Notes under the pieces: model-generated
The model's input: only the letters and a program-made list of their open reading frames with translations
The model's database searches: none
Told to the model about the DNA's origin: nothing
Translations under genes and position numbers: made by a program
Assembly: GCF_039541235.1 (NCBI RefSeq)
Contig: NZ_BAABFV010000001.1
Location: forward strand, 62,001-126,000
Direction: 5' to 3'
DNA: 64,000 bases
From: Kangiella marina
GTDB lineage: Bacteria; Pseudomonadota; Gammaproteobacteria; Enterobacterales; Kangiellaceae
Part shown: piece by piece, positions 36,413 to 47,363 of the stretch
Layout of the letters: the number at the start of each line of letters is the position of its first letter
How positions within the stretch are numbered: position 1 is the first letter of the stretch

Positions 36413-37294
36413 ATGCACTTTAAGTTTGATAGAGAATATCAGTTACAGATAAATCATAACAAAATCAATGTCGTCGAATGGGGAGATCCCGATGGGGAGC
36501 CTGTGCTGTGCCTCCATGGCTGGCTTGATAATGCCGCCACTTTTCATTATTTGGCACCCTTGTTAACTAACACTACAAAGTATCGTTTAATTGCTATTGA
36601 ATTTCCCGGGCACGGTCAGTCCGAGCACTTACACCCAGCCGCTGATTATCAGTTTATTTCTGGTATTGCGATTATGGATGGTGTCATAGATATCTTAAAG
36701 CTCAATAAACCCAAACTTTTAGCACACTCGATGGGCGCTGCTTTATCGTCAATTTATGCTGGCGTGTTTCCACAGAAAGTAGCGAGTATTGTTTCATTAG
36801 ATGCGCTCGGAGCCTTAGTCTCAACGCCAGAGGGAACGGTAAAACAGTTGGCGAAAGCGCTAGAGCAAAGAAAAGCGAAGCGCAATAAGAAGCGATACTT
36901 CCAGACACTGCAAGAAGCAGCTCAAGCCCGGGCGCAAGTAAGCGAACTGCCTGTTAATATTTTGCTGCCCCTGATTGAGCGAGGGGTGACCTTATGTGAA
37001 GATGGTTACCAATGGTCAAGTGATGCTCGTTTAAAGCATTTATCATGGTTACGGCTGACCGAGCCGCAGATGGAAGCTGTGATGCGTGAAATTGCATGTC
37101 CTGTATTGGTCGTGATGGCTTCTGATGGCCTATACAAGGATTATCCTGCCATTGAGCAGAGGTTTGATTATTTACAGCATGTTGAGCGCATCGATATTGA
37201 AGGCGGTCATCATTTACACATGCAATTTGCTGACCAAATTTCAGGAAAAATACTCGAATTTTGGTCTAAAAATGAGCAAAAGAGTTTAAACTAA
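36413..37294 (+). CDS. Alpha/beta hydrolase
   Basis: 293 residues. Oxyanion-hole HGW at 35-37, nucleophile S106 in the elbow AHSMGAA, acid Asp in the VVMASDG strand end, and catalytic His in EGGHHLHM. No signal peptide. Similar to the serine hydrolase group typified by mammalian serhl/ABHD-type and bacterial esterases; substrate unknown. It precedes fadD by about 95 bases but a FadR-like site lies between them, so fadD probably has its own promoter. Confidence 0.88.
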   Translation: MHFKFDREYQLQINHNKINVVEWGDPDGEPVLCLHGWLDNAATFHYLAPLLTNTTKYRLIAIEFPGHGQSEHLHPAADYQFISGIAIMDGVIDILKLNKPKLLAHSMGAALSSIYAGVFPQKVASIVSLDALGALVSTPEGTVKQLAKALEQRKAKRNKKRYFQTLQEAAQARAQVSELPVNILLPLIERGVTLCEDGYQWSSDARLKHLSWLRLTEPQMEAVMREIACPVLVVMASDGLYKDYPAIEQRFDYLQHVERIDIEGGHHLHMQFADQISGKILEFWSKNEQKSLN

Positions 37295-37298
37295 CAGT

Positions 37299-37315
37299 AA
37301 GTGGTCGGAATAGTT
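37299..37315. promoter_or_regulatory. FadR-like operator upstream of fadD
   Basis: AAGTGGTCGGAATAGTT matches the FadR consensus strongly in the left half (TGGTCNG) and at the right end (AGTT), weaker in the middle. It lies 75 bases before the fadD start. It is the weakest of the three sites in the window. Confidence 0.4.
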
Positions 37316-37390
37316 GCGATAAGTCGTGGAATCATGTAATTTTCTTGTCCAACAATTCATAATCCATTCGCATATCTAATAGGTTTATTC

Positions 37391-39046
37391 ATGGAAAAAG
37401 TGTGGCTTAAAAATTATCCAGAAAAAGTACAGCAAACAATCGATACTGATCGCTATGCGAACTTGACGGATATTTTGTCTGAAACGGTTGAAAAGTACGG
37501 TGATAAGCCCGCTGTAACCAATCTAGGCCTAACGCTTACTTATAGTGAACTTGCGCAAAGAGTTAATGATTTCGCAGCTTATTTACAAAACGACTTAGGC
37601 CTAGAAAAAGGCGATAAGCCCGCGCTCATGATGCCTAATTTGTTGCAGTATCCGATAGCCTTGTTTGGCGCATTAAAAGCAGGTCTTGCCGTTGTTAATG
37701 TGAACCCACTGTATACACCTCGTGAATTGGCCCACCAGTTAAGTGACAGTGGCGCTAAATCGATTGTTATACTGGCTAACTTTTCGGACACGCTAGCGGA
37801 AGCACTTGATAAAGTAGAACTTGATAATATTATCGTGACTCAGGTCGGTGATGTCTGTCCTCAGCCTAAACGTTTCGTCGTTAACTTTGTGGTGAAATAC
37901 ATCAAAAAGATGGTGCCTAAAGCAGCATTGCCTAACACCATTAATTTTGTTGACGCTCTGCAAAAAGGAAAGCGTAGCACTTTCAAGAAAGTCGAAATAG
38001 GTCATGATGATGTTGCTTTCCTTCAGTACACCGGCGGTACGACAGGGGTAGCCAAAGGCGCAGTTTTGAGCCACAAGAACATGGTGGCTAATGTACAGCA
38101 AACCTATGCTTGGATGGGGCCTTTCCTAGATGAGGGTAACGAAACTATTATTACCGCATTGCCGCTGTATCATATTTTTTCATTGTGCGTGAATTGCTTA
38201 TTGTTTACCAAAGCTGCGGGCCATAATATTTACATCACTAACCCACGTGACATGAAGGACTTCTGTAAAAGTCTTCGCGCTTACCCGTTTACTACTCTTA
38301 CCGGTGTTAACACTTTGTTTAATGGGTTACTGAACCAAGAAAGTTTCCGCCAATTAGATTTTTCACAATTAAAACTCACTGTCGGCGGCGGTATGGCGGT
38401 TCAAAAGTCAGTGGCAGAAGAGTGGCAAAAATTGACGAAAACACCTTTGCTAGAAGGTTACGGTCTCACCGAAACGTCACCAGTGGTGAGTATGAATCCG
38501 TTAGATTTAGAGGCTTATAATGGCACCATTGGTTTACCAGTGCCTTCTACCGATGTTCAGATCCGAGATGAAGAGGGCAATGAGCTGGGTTTCGATGAGC
38601 CGGGCGAGTTATGGGTAAAAGGCCCTCAAGTTATGGTTGAATACCTAGGGCGGCCAAAAGAAACCGACGAGGTGCTACAGGACGGTTGGCTAGCGACAGG
38701 TGATATGGCGACTATTGATAAAGACGGGTTTTTGCGAATTGTCGATCGCAAGAAAGACATGATTTTAGTCTCTGGTTTTAACGTGTATCCAAATGAAATT
38801 GAAGATATTGTTGCGCTGCACCCCGGAGTGCTAGAAGTCGCGGCTATCGGTGAGCCTGATGACGTTAAAGGTGAAGTGGTAAAAATTGTGGTCGTTAAGA
38901 AAGATCAGTCGCTTGATAAAGACACTTTGATTGAGCACTGTCGAGAACATCTAACCGGTTATAAAATTCCTAAAGTGGTAGAGTTCAGAGACGAACTGCC
39001 GAAATCCAACGTTGGAAAAATTCTACGCAAGGAACTGCGTAAGTAG
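37391..39046 (+). CDS. fadD: Long-chain fatty-acid-CoA ligase
   Basis: 551 residues (E. coli 561), starting [13 protein letters not shown] as FadD proteins do. ANL motifs: [19 protein letters not shown] (ATP P-loop), [43 protein letters not shown] (with the fatty-acid/FACS signature) and the C-terminal [12 protein letters not shown] Lys. It activates exogenous fatty acids at the inner membrane. A FadR-like site lies upstream. rnd starts 8 bases downstream and may be read from the same transcript. Confidence 0.95.
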   Translation: MEKVWLKNYPEKVQQTIDTDRYANLTDILSETVEKYGDKPAVTNLGLTLTYSELAQRVNDFAAYLQNDLGLEKGDKPALMMPNLLQYPIALFGALKAGLAVVNVNPLYTPRELAHQLSDSGAKSIVILANFSDTLAEALDKVELDNIIVTQVGDVCPQPKRFVVNFVVKYIKKMVPKAALPNTINFVDALQKGKRSTFKKVEIGHDDVAFLQYTGGTTGVAKGAVLSHKNMVANVQQTYAWMGPFLDEGNETIITALPLYHIFSLCVNCLLFTKAAGHNIYITNPRDMKDFCKSLRAYPFTTLTGVNTLFNGLLNQESFRQLDFSQLKLTVGGGMAVQKSVAEEWQKLTKTPLLEGYGLTETSPVVSMNPLDLEAYNGTIGLPVPSTDVQIRDEEGNELGFDEPGELWVKGPQVMVEYLGRPKETDEVLQDGWLATGDMATIDKDGFLRIVDRKKDMILVSGFNVYPNEIEDIVALHPGVLEVAAIGEPDDVKGEVVKIVVVKKDQSLDKDTLIEHCREHLTGYKIPKVVEFRDELPKSNVGKILRKELRK

Positions 39047-39054
39047 GTTATATA

Positions 39055-40209
39055 TTGAGTCGATTTGAATTAGATCATCATTCCGAAGTAGTCGCTGTTG
39101 AGAAAGTTACAACCGAGCAGCGACTGCAAGAACTCTGCCAGTCATGGGTCAAGCAAGACGTTTTAGCGATCGATACCGAGTTTGATCGCACCAATACCTA
39201 TTTTCATAAGTTGGCTTTAATCCAACTCTATGATGGTGAGGAAGTTTACCTTATTGATCCTTTGCAAATAGACGATTTAAGTGCGCTAGGGCCTGTTCTG
39301 GGGAATGAAGAGACTTTAAAAGTCCTACACAGCTGTAGTGAGGATTTAGAGGCCTTACATAATAGTTATGGCTTCCCTATCAAGTCGATTTTTGACACCC
39401 AAATCGCTGCTGCGCTATGTGGCCTCGGGCCGATGCTGGGTTATGGCAATATGGTTGATATCATGCTCGGACTGACACTCGATAAAGAGCATACTAAAAC
39501 CGACTGGTTGAAGCGTCCTTTGAGCGAAGAGCAGAAAATTTATGCGGCACAAGATGTTCAGTTCTTACTGCCGTGTTTTTTCCGGTTGCGTGAAAAGTTA
39601 CTGGAAAAAGGTCATTTTGGCTTTGTACTGGAAGATACTCAATCAATTTACGAAGCCATAAGTCACTTGGATGACTTTGAGCACGCTTATCTAAAGGTTA
39701 AAGGCGCTTACCGCCTGAAGCCACAATACCTTAATCGGTTGCGTAAAGTCGTCGCTTGGCGAGAAACAGCGGCACGAGAAAAGGATATTCCTAAAACCTT
39801 TATTTTTCGCGATCATCACTTATTAGAAATTTGTCAAAATCCAAAACCTTCTACCAGCTTGTTGTTACAGCTAGGCTGTAATCGAGCCAGTATCCGCAAG
39901 CATGGGTCGGAACTGTTGAGTCAGATTTCGAAAGCCGATAAAGAGGATGCTTCAGAATGGCCCGAAGCTATCCAAGCATTCCATAAGCTTCCTGAATCAA
40001 AACAAAAGCTTAAAGCATTAAAGCAAGAATCCGCTAAAGTTGCAGATGAACAAAATATTCCTGACCAAGCATTAAGCAGTAAACGTCTGTTAGAATATGT
40101 CATACAGACTGATTTGGGTTTAATGTCACGTCCTAATCAGTTTTGGAATAGTTGGCGTAAGGAATTGCTCCAAGAGCGATTTCAAAAACGTCTATCTGAA
40201 TTTTCTTAA
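39055..40209 (+). CDS. rnd: Ribonuclease D
   Basis: 3'-5' exoribonuclease that trims tRNA precursors. 384 residues. DEDD exonuclease domain: D40 and E42 in LAIDTEFDR, Asp in LHSCSEDLEAL, and YAAQDVQFL with the DEDDy Tyr. It is followed by HRDC domains (about 210-290 and onward). The start is TTG at 39055, 8 bases after fadD and behind AGG; the next ATG would remove part of the exonuclease domain. Followed by ycgL and ycgN, the conserved gammaproteobacterial order. Confidence 0.93.
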   Translation: MSRFELDHHSEVVAVEKVTTEQRLQELCQSWVKQDVLAIDTEFDRTNTYFHKLALIQLYDGEEVYLIDPLQIDDLSALGPVLGNEETLKVLHSCSEDLEALHNSYGFPIKSIFDTQIAAALCGLGPMLGYGNMVDIMLGLTLDKEHTKTDWLKRPLSEEQKIYAAQDVQFLLPCFFRLREKLLEKGHFGFVLEDTQSIYEAISHLDDFEHAYLKVKGAYRLKPQYLNRLRKVVAWRETAAREKDIPKTFIFRDHHLLEICQNPKPSTSLLLQLGCNRASIRKHGSELLSQISKADKEDASEWPEAIQAFHKLPESKQKLKALKQESAKVADEQNIPDQALSSKRLLEYVIQTDLGLMSRPNQFWNSWRKELLQERFQKRLSEFS

Positions 40210-40238
40210 CGTTTAAACCTAAAGAGATTGTTACCGCT

Positions 40239-40523
40239 ATGATGTGCAGTGTTTATAAAAGCGCAAAGAAGCCCGATACCTATTTGTATGTACCTTATGA
40301 CTGTGACTTTGAAGAGTTACCGGAAGGACTGACAAGTGTTTGGGGTGAGCCAGAACTTGTGATGCATATTGACCTTGCTAAACGGGATAGGCTGGCTTTG
40401 GTCGATATTAGTGAGTTGAAGTCAAAACTAGAAGAGGATGGCTATTATTTACAGATGCCTCCTACTCAGGAAGAGCTTGCTGGCTTGATTGAAAGTAACT
40501 CAAAAGCGCAAATTACTCGTTAA
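40239..40523 (+). CDS. ycgL: YcgL-family protein
   Basis: 94 residues. The family stretches CSVYKSAKKPDTYLYV and DGYYLQMPPTQEE match YcgL (PF05166), a small alpha/beta protein of unknown function found after rnd and before ycgN. Two tandem ATG codons open it; either is possible. The frame of the following gene may overlap it if a TTG at 40489 is used. Confidence 0.93.
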   Translation: MMCSVYKSAKKPDTYLYVPYDCDFEELPEGLTSVWGEPELVMHIDLAKRDRLALVDISELKSKLEEDGYYLQMPPTQEELAGLIESNSKAQITR

Positions 40524-40548
40524 TTTAAAAGGCAGACAATCAGCAGCC

Positions 40549-41007
40549 GTGAACACTCCCGTTGATAAATTTTGGCTAACTACGCCTATGCATGAAATGT
40601 CTCATGAGCAGTGGGAGTCTTTGTGCGATGGGTGTGGGAAATGTTGCCGCATACAGTTTCTGGATGACGACGATACTATGCTCATGCAAACGGATGTAGC
40701 TTGCGGATTACTCGACACAGATACTTTGCGCTGTACTGATTATGATAATCGCCTTAGTAAAGTGCCGGATTGCGTTCAGATCACCCCTGAGACATTGAAA
40801 GACTATTACTGGCTACCGAGAAGTTGTTCCTACAAGGTTGTTGAGCGAGGAGAGGACTTGCCACAATGGCATCACTTAGTTTCTGGCGACCCTGATCGTA
40901 TTCATACGCTAGGGCATAGTTTACAGGGGAAGTTGGTCAGCGAGCGCGATGTTCCAGAAGAGCAAGTCGAAGAGCGTATTATTGAGTGGATAGCCATAAC
41001 TGATTGA
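40549..41007 (+). CDS. ycgN: YcgN-family cysteine-cluster protein (UPF0260)
   Basis: 152 residues from GTG 40549. Conserved cysteines in LCDGCGKCC near 25-33, then Cys in VACGLL, RCTDY, PDCVQI and RSCSYK, a set that may bind a metal or Fe-S cluster. The DGCGxCC motif belongs to the CxxCxxCC family (PF03692). Function unknown. The GTG gives an N-terminus equal to E. coli YcgN; an in-frame TTG at 40489 would add 20 residues and overlap ycgL. No strong ribosome binding site precedes the GTG, so the start is not certain. Confidence 0.88.
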   Translation: MNTPVDKFWLTTPMHEMSHEQWESLCDGCGKCCRIQFLDDDDTMLMQTDVACGLLDTDTLRCTDYDNRLSKVPDCVQITPETLKDYYWLPRSCSYKVVERGEDLPQWHHLVSGDPDRIHTLGHSLQGKLVSERDVPEEQVEERIIEWIAITD

Positions 41008-41073
41008 TATTTAGCCTTTTTGTATGCGTTTTAAACGTTTTTAGAAAAAATTAAATAAAATCGAAAAAAAGTG

Positions 41074-41102
41074 TTGACGAGATCCGAGAACGCCAGTAAT
41101 AT
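41074..41102 (+). promoter_or_regulatory. Promoter of tRNA-Asp
   Basis: TTGACG (41074-41079), 17-base spacer, TAATAT (41097-41102), followed by a GC-rich discriminator. About 70 bases of leader separate it from the mature tRNA. Confidence 0.7.
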
Positions 41103-41177
41103 GCGCGTCGTTGACCGATGAGGTCACCCAGCAAAACACTCTAACAAAGCACTTTCGAGTACTAAGTTAGACATCGC

Positions 41178-41254
41178 GGAGCGGTAGTTCAGCTGGTTAG
41201 AATACCGGCCTGTCACGCCGGGGGTCGCGGGTTCGAGTCCCGTCCGCTCCGCCA
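41178..41254 (+). tRNA. tRNA-Asp (anticodon GUC)
   Basis: GGAGCGG pairs with CCGCTCC. The anticodon loop reads CTGTCAC (GTC). The T-arm carries GGTTCGAGTCC, and CCA is encoded at 41252-41254. The length is 77 bases. Its 3' end is copied 201 bases downstream. Confidence 0.97.
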
Positions 41255-41265
41255 CTATTTAAAAA
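41236..41265 (+). repeat. Direct repeat copy 1 (tRNA-Asp 3' end)
   Basis: Thirty bases from the T-arm through the CCA and into the trailing ACTATTTAAAAA. They are identical to 41437-41466. The pair is positioned like attachment sites of an integrative element. Confidence 0.85.
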
Positions 41266-41289
41266 GCAGCCTTAGGGCTGCTTTTTTTG
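41262..41289 (+). terminator. Terminator after tRNA-Asp
   Basis: AAAAGCAGCC pairs with GGGCTGCTTTT around TTA, followed by a T-run. Confidence 0.88.
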
Positions 41290-41350
41290 TATCTGTCAGT
41301 GAAAGGGCGAGAACTCGCGACTGTAAGGAATCCATTTAGGGAGAAGCGGT

Positions 41351-41435
41351 GTTCGACAAAATCGTCTGGAACGATTTTGAACATCGGAGCTTGCGACGAT
41401 GGCCACGAAGTGGTCAATAACATGGACGTTATTGA
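41351..41435. repeat. Hairpin cluster between the two tRNA-Asp 3' ends
   Basis: Three hairpins in a row. AAAATCGT/ACGATTTT around CTGGA (41358-41378) is widened by GTTC/GAAC. GGCCAC/GTGGTC around GAA is at 41401-41415. TCAATAAC/GTTATTGA around ATGGAC is at 41414-41435. The last shares the ATGGAY loop with the hairpins of the element at 13238. No open frame. Confidence 0.6.
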
Positions 41436-41436
41436 T

Positions 41437-41466
41437 AGTCCCGTCCGCTCCGCCACTATTTAAAAA
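41437..41466 (+). repeat. Direct repeat copy 2 (tRNA-Asp 3' end)
   Basis: Exact second copy of the last 19 bases of tRNA-Asp with the 11 bases that follow. No tRNA body precedes it; instead there is the hairpin cluster. Its own terminator follows at 41462. Confidence 0.85.
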
Positions 41467-41491
41467 CCTGCACACTGCTGCAGGTTTTTTT
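41462..41491 (+). terminator. Terminator after the second tRNA-Asp 3' end
   Basis: AAACCTGCA and TGCAGGTTT form a perfect stem, followed by T7. Confidence 0.85.
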
Positions 41492-41533
41492 ATGCCTGCC
41501 TTTTATGCTTTGCATTGTTAAACAATGGGTTCG

Positions 41534-41615
41534 TATAGGTTGGGTTAGAAAGCGATCTATTTCGTAACCCAACGTTTAACTTGATGGGTTACGCTGAGAG
41601 CTAACCTATCCTATA
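41534..41615. repeat. Pair of REP-like palindromes (BIME-like)
   Basis: Unit 1: TTGGGTTA (41540-41547) with TAACCCAA (41565-41572). Unit 2: GATGGGTTACG with GCTAACCTATC (41583-41610). The ends TATAGGT and CTATCCTATA are also mutually inverted, so the two units form a larger inverted pair. A third member of this family is at 48024. It lies after the tRNA-Asp region and before the sppA terminator. Confidence 0.6.
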
Positions 41616-41663
41616 TGTAGATGTTAAGCGGTAAGTTAATTTGAATCATCGGTTAGATAACAA

Positions 41664-41690
41664 AAAAGGCAGCCGAAGCTGCCTTTTCAG
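41664..41690 (-). terminator. Terminator of sppA
   Basis: AAAAGGCAGC pairs with GCTGCCTTTT around CGAA. Read on the minus strand it is followed by a T-run. Confidence 0.85.
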
Positions 41691-41708
41691 TATTGCTGAT
41701 TAAAGCAA

Positions 41709-43580
41709 TTATTTGATCTCACACATACAGTGTAGGTACGCATGGTTTGGATCATTGTAGTCTGTCACCAGCTTATACGCTTCACGAACTTGTGAGCTGA
41801 TAGCATGAACCAGTGGGTTAGACTGTGCAGTTAAAGCTTGAACTTTGGCAACATCACCAGAAGCTTCTGCGTTGTTTAAGATATCACGAAGCATTTGCTC
41901 TGTTGGGTTAATGTCGCGCTTGATAAATCTGACTTCATAGTCGCTGACATTCGCGAGCTTGGCAGCTGACTCTACAGCATCATCCAAGTCGCCCAGCTTA
42001 TCAACAAGACCAAGGCGGTGTGCATCTTCACCCGACCATACACGGCCTTGAGCAATCTTATCGACTTCCTCTACAGTCATGTCACGGCCATTCGCAACAA
42101 GCGTTAAGAACTCGTCGTAGCCATGCTCAATGCTTTCTTGAATAAGCGCTTTTACGTCTTCAGAAAGTCCTGACATGACGTCGAATGAGCGTGACCACTT
42201 TGTGGTACCAACACCATCACGGTATACGCCTAATTCATTCAATGGCTGTTCAAAAGTAGGAATCATTCCGAAGATACCAATCGAACCAGTGATCGTCGTA
42301 GGGTGCGCCCAGATTTCGTCAGACGTTGCTGAAATCCAGTAACCACCCGATGCAGCCATGCCTGCCATAGAGGTAACGACTATTTTTCCTTCTTTTTGCG
42401 CTTGGACGATCTCGCTACGAATAACTTCGGAAGCAAAAGCACTGCCCCCAGGGCTGTCTACACGCATCACAATGGCTTTCACTGAATCGTCTAAACGAGC
42501 CTTACGGATAAGCTTTGCAGTGCTATCACCGCCGATTGTGCCTTCTTTGCGACTACCGTCAACAATCTCGCCTTTAGCAATAATGACCGCAATCTGATCC
42601 TTACCACTCGGTAGCTCGACTAATGGACGGCGTGCTTTTAAGTAATTTTTGTAGCCAATCGCTTGGTACGAATCTTCTTCATCGTTGAAGCCGACTAGGT
42701 CGATCATGTAATCGCGGAATTCTGCACGCGTAACTAGCTTATCGACAAAACCGTTGTTAACAGCAACTGCAGCGGCATCACCTTTTTGCGCTTTCATTAG
42801 TGGCAAGAAGTTTTCAATAAAGCTGTCCATTTCGGCTGAGGTCATGTCTCGAGAACCTGCGATGTCGTCACGCATATGACCCCACAAGTCGCCTAGCCAT
42901 TCGATATTCGCTTCTTTAGCTGCTTCCGACATGCTGTCACGCAAGAAAGGCTCTACGGCAGACTTAAAGGTTCCTACGCGGAAGACATGAACATTCACAC
43001 CCAACTTGTCGAGTGCAGACTTGTAGTAAGTGCCTGTACGCGCCATACCTTCGAACATCAATGCGCCACGTGGGTTCATTAATACTTCATCAGCGGAAGA
43101 GGCGAGGTAGTATTGGCCTTGACTATAATTGTCACCAATAGCAATCACTTTCTTACCAGAGGTTTTAAAGTCATCAATGGCTTTTCGTAAGTCCTGGTAC
43201 TTACTGATACCACCGTAGGCACCGGCTAAGTTGTTGGTTTGCAGAACCAGCACGCTAATGTTGTCATCGTTTTTTGCGTACTCAATAGCATCCAACAAGT
43301 CATACACTGACGTTTCAGGGTTTTTAGTGCCCTGAGCATCTGCGATGATTTCTTCAATCGGATCCATATAAGTGGTTTGCTCAACTAACGTACCTGTAGG
43401 ATTAAGTACAAGCGCAGAGCCTTGATTAACTTTTGGTAAGTCTGGTCCGCTTACGCAGCCTCTTACTAAAAATACAAGGATGGTAATTGCGATTAAGCCG
43501 ATCAATAATCGACCAGCAACGTCTACTGTTTTCCAAATGCGGTAAAAAAATCTACCGATCAATGAGTTAGGTTTTGTCAC
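41709..43580 (-). CDS. sppA: Signal peptide peptidase SppA (67-kDa type)
   Basis: Membrane serine protease that degrades leftover signal peptides in the inner membrane, active side periplasmic. The 623 residues are the tandem-domain Gram-negative form. TM anchor at 23-40. N-terminal domain with catalytic lysine K206 (GTFKSAVEPF). C-terminal domain with nucleophile S411 (GMAASGGYWI) and the DSPGGS oxyanion strand at 375-380. These match K209 and S409 of E. coli SppA. The last residues (HAYLHCMCEIK) hold two Cys not usual for the family. Monocistronic, divergent from fadH. Confidence 0.95.
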   Translation of the reverse strand: MTKPNSLIGRFFYRIWKTVDVAGRLLIGLIAITILVFLVRGCVSGPDLPKVNQGSALVLNPTGTLVEQTTYMDPIEEIIADAQGTKNPETSVYDLLDAIEYAKNDDNISVLVLQTNNLAGAYGGISKYQDLRKAIDDFKTSGKKVIAIGDNYSQGQYYLASSADEVLMNPRGALMFEGMARTGTYYKSALDKLGVNVHVFRVGTFKSAVEPFLRDSMSEAAKEANIEWLGDLWGHMRDDIAGSRDMTSAEMDSFIENFLPLMKAQKGDAAAVAVNNGFVDKLVTRAEFRDYMIDLVGFNDEEDSYQAIGYKNYLKARRPLVELPSGKDQIAVIIAKGEIVDGSRKEGTIGGDSTAKLIRKARLDDSVKAIVMRVDSPGGSAFASEVIRSEIVQAQKEGKIVVTSMAGMAASGGYWISATSDEIWAHPTTITGSIGIFGMIPTFEQPLNELGVYRDGVGTTKWSRSFDVMSGLSEDVKALIQESIEHGYDEFLTLVANGRDMTVEEVDKIAQGRVWSGEDAHRLGLVDKLGDLDDAVESAAKLANVSDYEVRFIKRDINPTEQMLRDILNNAEASGDVAKVQALTAQSNPLVHAISSQVREAYKLVTDYNDPNHAYLHCMCEIK

Positions 43581-43736
43581 GTCTTTTCCTTCTCTAACTA
43601 GTTAAATATTACGAAACTGCGCTAATTCTAACCAAATTGCTTATTTTATGACTAGTACATAAATGTAACGAAATGATAACTTACTGTTTTATATAGAATA
43701 ATCGCCAGTTTTTATTGTAATGAAATATGTCTGTAA

Positions 43737-45833
<2,097 letters not shown>

Positions 45834-45869
45834 CAAGCACATTTAACAGAATCATTTTTGGAGAAATAG

Positions 45870-46541
45870 ATGTCACAACCGACAGCACATCTTGATGTGG
45901 AATTAACCGAACATACTTATAGTATTGGCGAGGAAATTGCCAATGCGATGAGTCATGCTATTGGTGCTTTATTGAGTGTGGCCGCAATGACCATGATGAT
46001 TATGGTATCTTTGGAGCCGCTCAATGGCTGGAAATTAGCCAGCGCTATTGTTTATGGGTTTAGCCTTGTCGTTTTGTTCACGACATCAACCCTTTACCAT
46101 AGTTTCCAACCAGAAAACCTAAAAAAGATCTTCCAAACATTGGATCACTGCGCCATATACTTTTTGATCGCGGGAACCTACACGCCGTTTGTACTGATCA
46201 GCCTTAATGGTATTTGGGGCTGGTCGCTATTTGGTGTTATCTGGGCTTTGGCAGTATTTGGTGTGACCTTTAAAGTTAAGTTCAAACAACGCTTCCCGAG
46301 AGTGTCCTTAATTACCTATATTTTGATGGGGTGGGTCATTGTCGTCGCTGCCCCTGAAATGTTGGACAAAGTCGCTCCCGGCGCATTATGGTTACTTCTA
46401 GCGGGCGGTTTATCTTACACTTTAGGTACCGTTTTTTACGCTGCAGACCGCAAGATACCATTCAACCACGCTATTTGGCACCTATTCGTCCTCGGCGGCG
46501 CCGTGTGTCACTTCCTCGGCATTTATTTGTTCGTGTTTTAA
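45870..46541 (+). CDS. Hemolysin III / PAQR-family membrane protein
   Basis: 223 residues and seven TM helices. PAQR signatures are present: EEIANAMSHAIGALLS, STLYHSF with its His, and the C-terminal HAIWHLFVLGGAVCHFLGIY with the putative metal His. Related to TrhA/YqfA of E. coli, linked to membrane energetics and fluidity in bacteria; the hemolysin name is historical. It follows fadH by 36 bases with its own GGAG site and may share its transcript, which would fit a lipid role. Confidence 0.9.
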   Translation: MSQPTAHLDVELTEHTYSIGEEIANAMSHAIGALLSVAAMTMMIMVSLEPLNGWKLASAIVYGFSLVVLFTTSTLYHSFQPENLKKIFQTLDHCAIYFLIAGTYTPFVLISLNGIWGWSLFGVIWALAVFGVTFKVKFKQRFPRVSLITYILMGWVIVVAAPEMLDKVAPGALWLLLAGGLSYTLGTVFYAADRKIPFNHAIWHLFVLGGAVCHFLGIYLFVF

Positions 46542-46560
46542 GTCCTAAGCAGCACCTTTC

Positions 46561-46670
46561 CAATAGGACGGGTTAGCATTGAAAAGATGCGTCACCCATC
46601 AATATCACTCCCAGCAATTAACGTTTTCCTCTTGGCCTTCTTCGAGAATAAATGTACTCTGACCCATTAA
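46561..46670. repeat. GGTCAGAGTA-family repeat, copy A (5'-truncated)
   Basis: Starts with a hairpin (GGGTTAGCAT 46570-46579 with ATGC-GTCACCC 46587-46597), then the shared CCTCTTGGCC module and the end module AATAAATGTACTCTGACC (46648-46664). Its order matches copy C at 47783-47940, minus the left end, so it is a fragment of the same element. It lies just past the PAQR gene and opens the accessory island. Confidence 0.65.
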
Positions 46671-46784
46671 TTTTTTCCAACGTCTGTGGAGCGTCTAATA
46701 AAGCTTAATAAGATACTTGAGCCAAACCAAGGCGCCATTAATTGGGCTGCATGTACATTATTTTGCGGTTACTAGGAGGAACTA

Positions 46785-47255
46785 ATGTATTTTGAAGATG
46801 GTAGTATTTACGACTATAAGTTAAAGCACCCTTTTACCCTAATAAAAAATATTGGTTGGTTGGACAGTAAGCACCCTTATACACAGGGAAGTGTAAGCGA
46901 AGAGTTTTTAATGAAGTTATCTTCTGTACTCTTTAAAAGAGGGAGTTGCGAGCCTACTTTTAATATAATTAGAGGAACCCATCGGTGCAATTTATGTAAT
47001 GAAACTGAAGTTTGTATTTACCAAAGCCAAAGCGGCAACTCTAAAAGGTTGGGGGGAAGTGAAATCCTTATTCCAAATGTTGTTGGGGAGGGATATTTTG
47101 CTTCACCATCAATGATATATCATTATATAGCAAAACACTCCTACATGCCTCCAAGAGATTATATTGACTCGGTACTAAACTTTGATTTAACGCAACAATT
47201 TAATGCTGAGGAACTTTATACAAAGTTGGTTGATGATTCGTATAATAATAAATAG
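46785..47255 (+). CDS. Orphan small protein with HxC-xxC motif (possibly DUF7919 type)
   Basis: 156 residues, no signal peptide, AT-rich compared with its neighbours. The N-terminus MYFEDGSIYDY with NIGWLDSKHPYTQG, the RGTHRCNLC motif (about 64-72), GGSEILIPN and the YHYIAKHSYMPPRDYIDSV stretch agree with a family of scattered single genes that I recall as DUF7919. Its function is unknown; it is found in diverse bacteria, often in variable islands. His and two Cys could bind zinc. A strong AGGAGG (46774-46779) precedes the ATG. It is bounded on both sides by GGTCAGAGTA-family repeats, so it was probably acquired. Confidence 0.75.
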   Translation: MYFEDGSIYDYKLKHPFTLIKNIGWLDSKHPYTQGSVSEEFLMKLSSVLFKRGSCEPTFNIIRGTHRCNLCNETEVCIYQSQSGNSKRLGGSEILIPNVVGEGYFASPSMIYHYIAKHSYMPPRDYIDSVLNFDLTQQFNAEELYTKLVDDSYNNK

Positions 47256-47260
47256 AATGG

Positions 47261-47358
47261 ATTTAATGTGGTCAGTAAATTAATTTTTGGCTTACAGGGA
47301 GAGTAGCATTTGACTGCTTCTCGGTTGTTCCTAAATAAATGTACTCTGACCCCATTAA
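47261..47358. repeat. GGTCAGAGTA-family repeat, copy B (short form)
   Basis: Left end TTTAATGTGGTCAG-TAAATTAAT with one changed and two missing core bases (47261-47284), then TTTTTGGCTTACAGG, a short inner part, and the inverted right end AAATAAATGTACTCTGACC (47334-47352) followed by CCATTAAG. About 98 bases with terminal inverted repeats. It begins within 10 bases of the stop of gene 46785. Confidence 0.65.
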
Positions 47359-47363
47359 GTTTT

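Noticed and set aside
41177-41466. Second complete tRNA-Asp gene
   Set aside because: Only the last 19 bases of the tRNA recur; no D-arm or anticodon arm precedes them.
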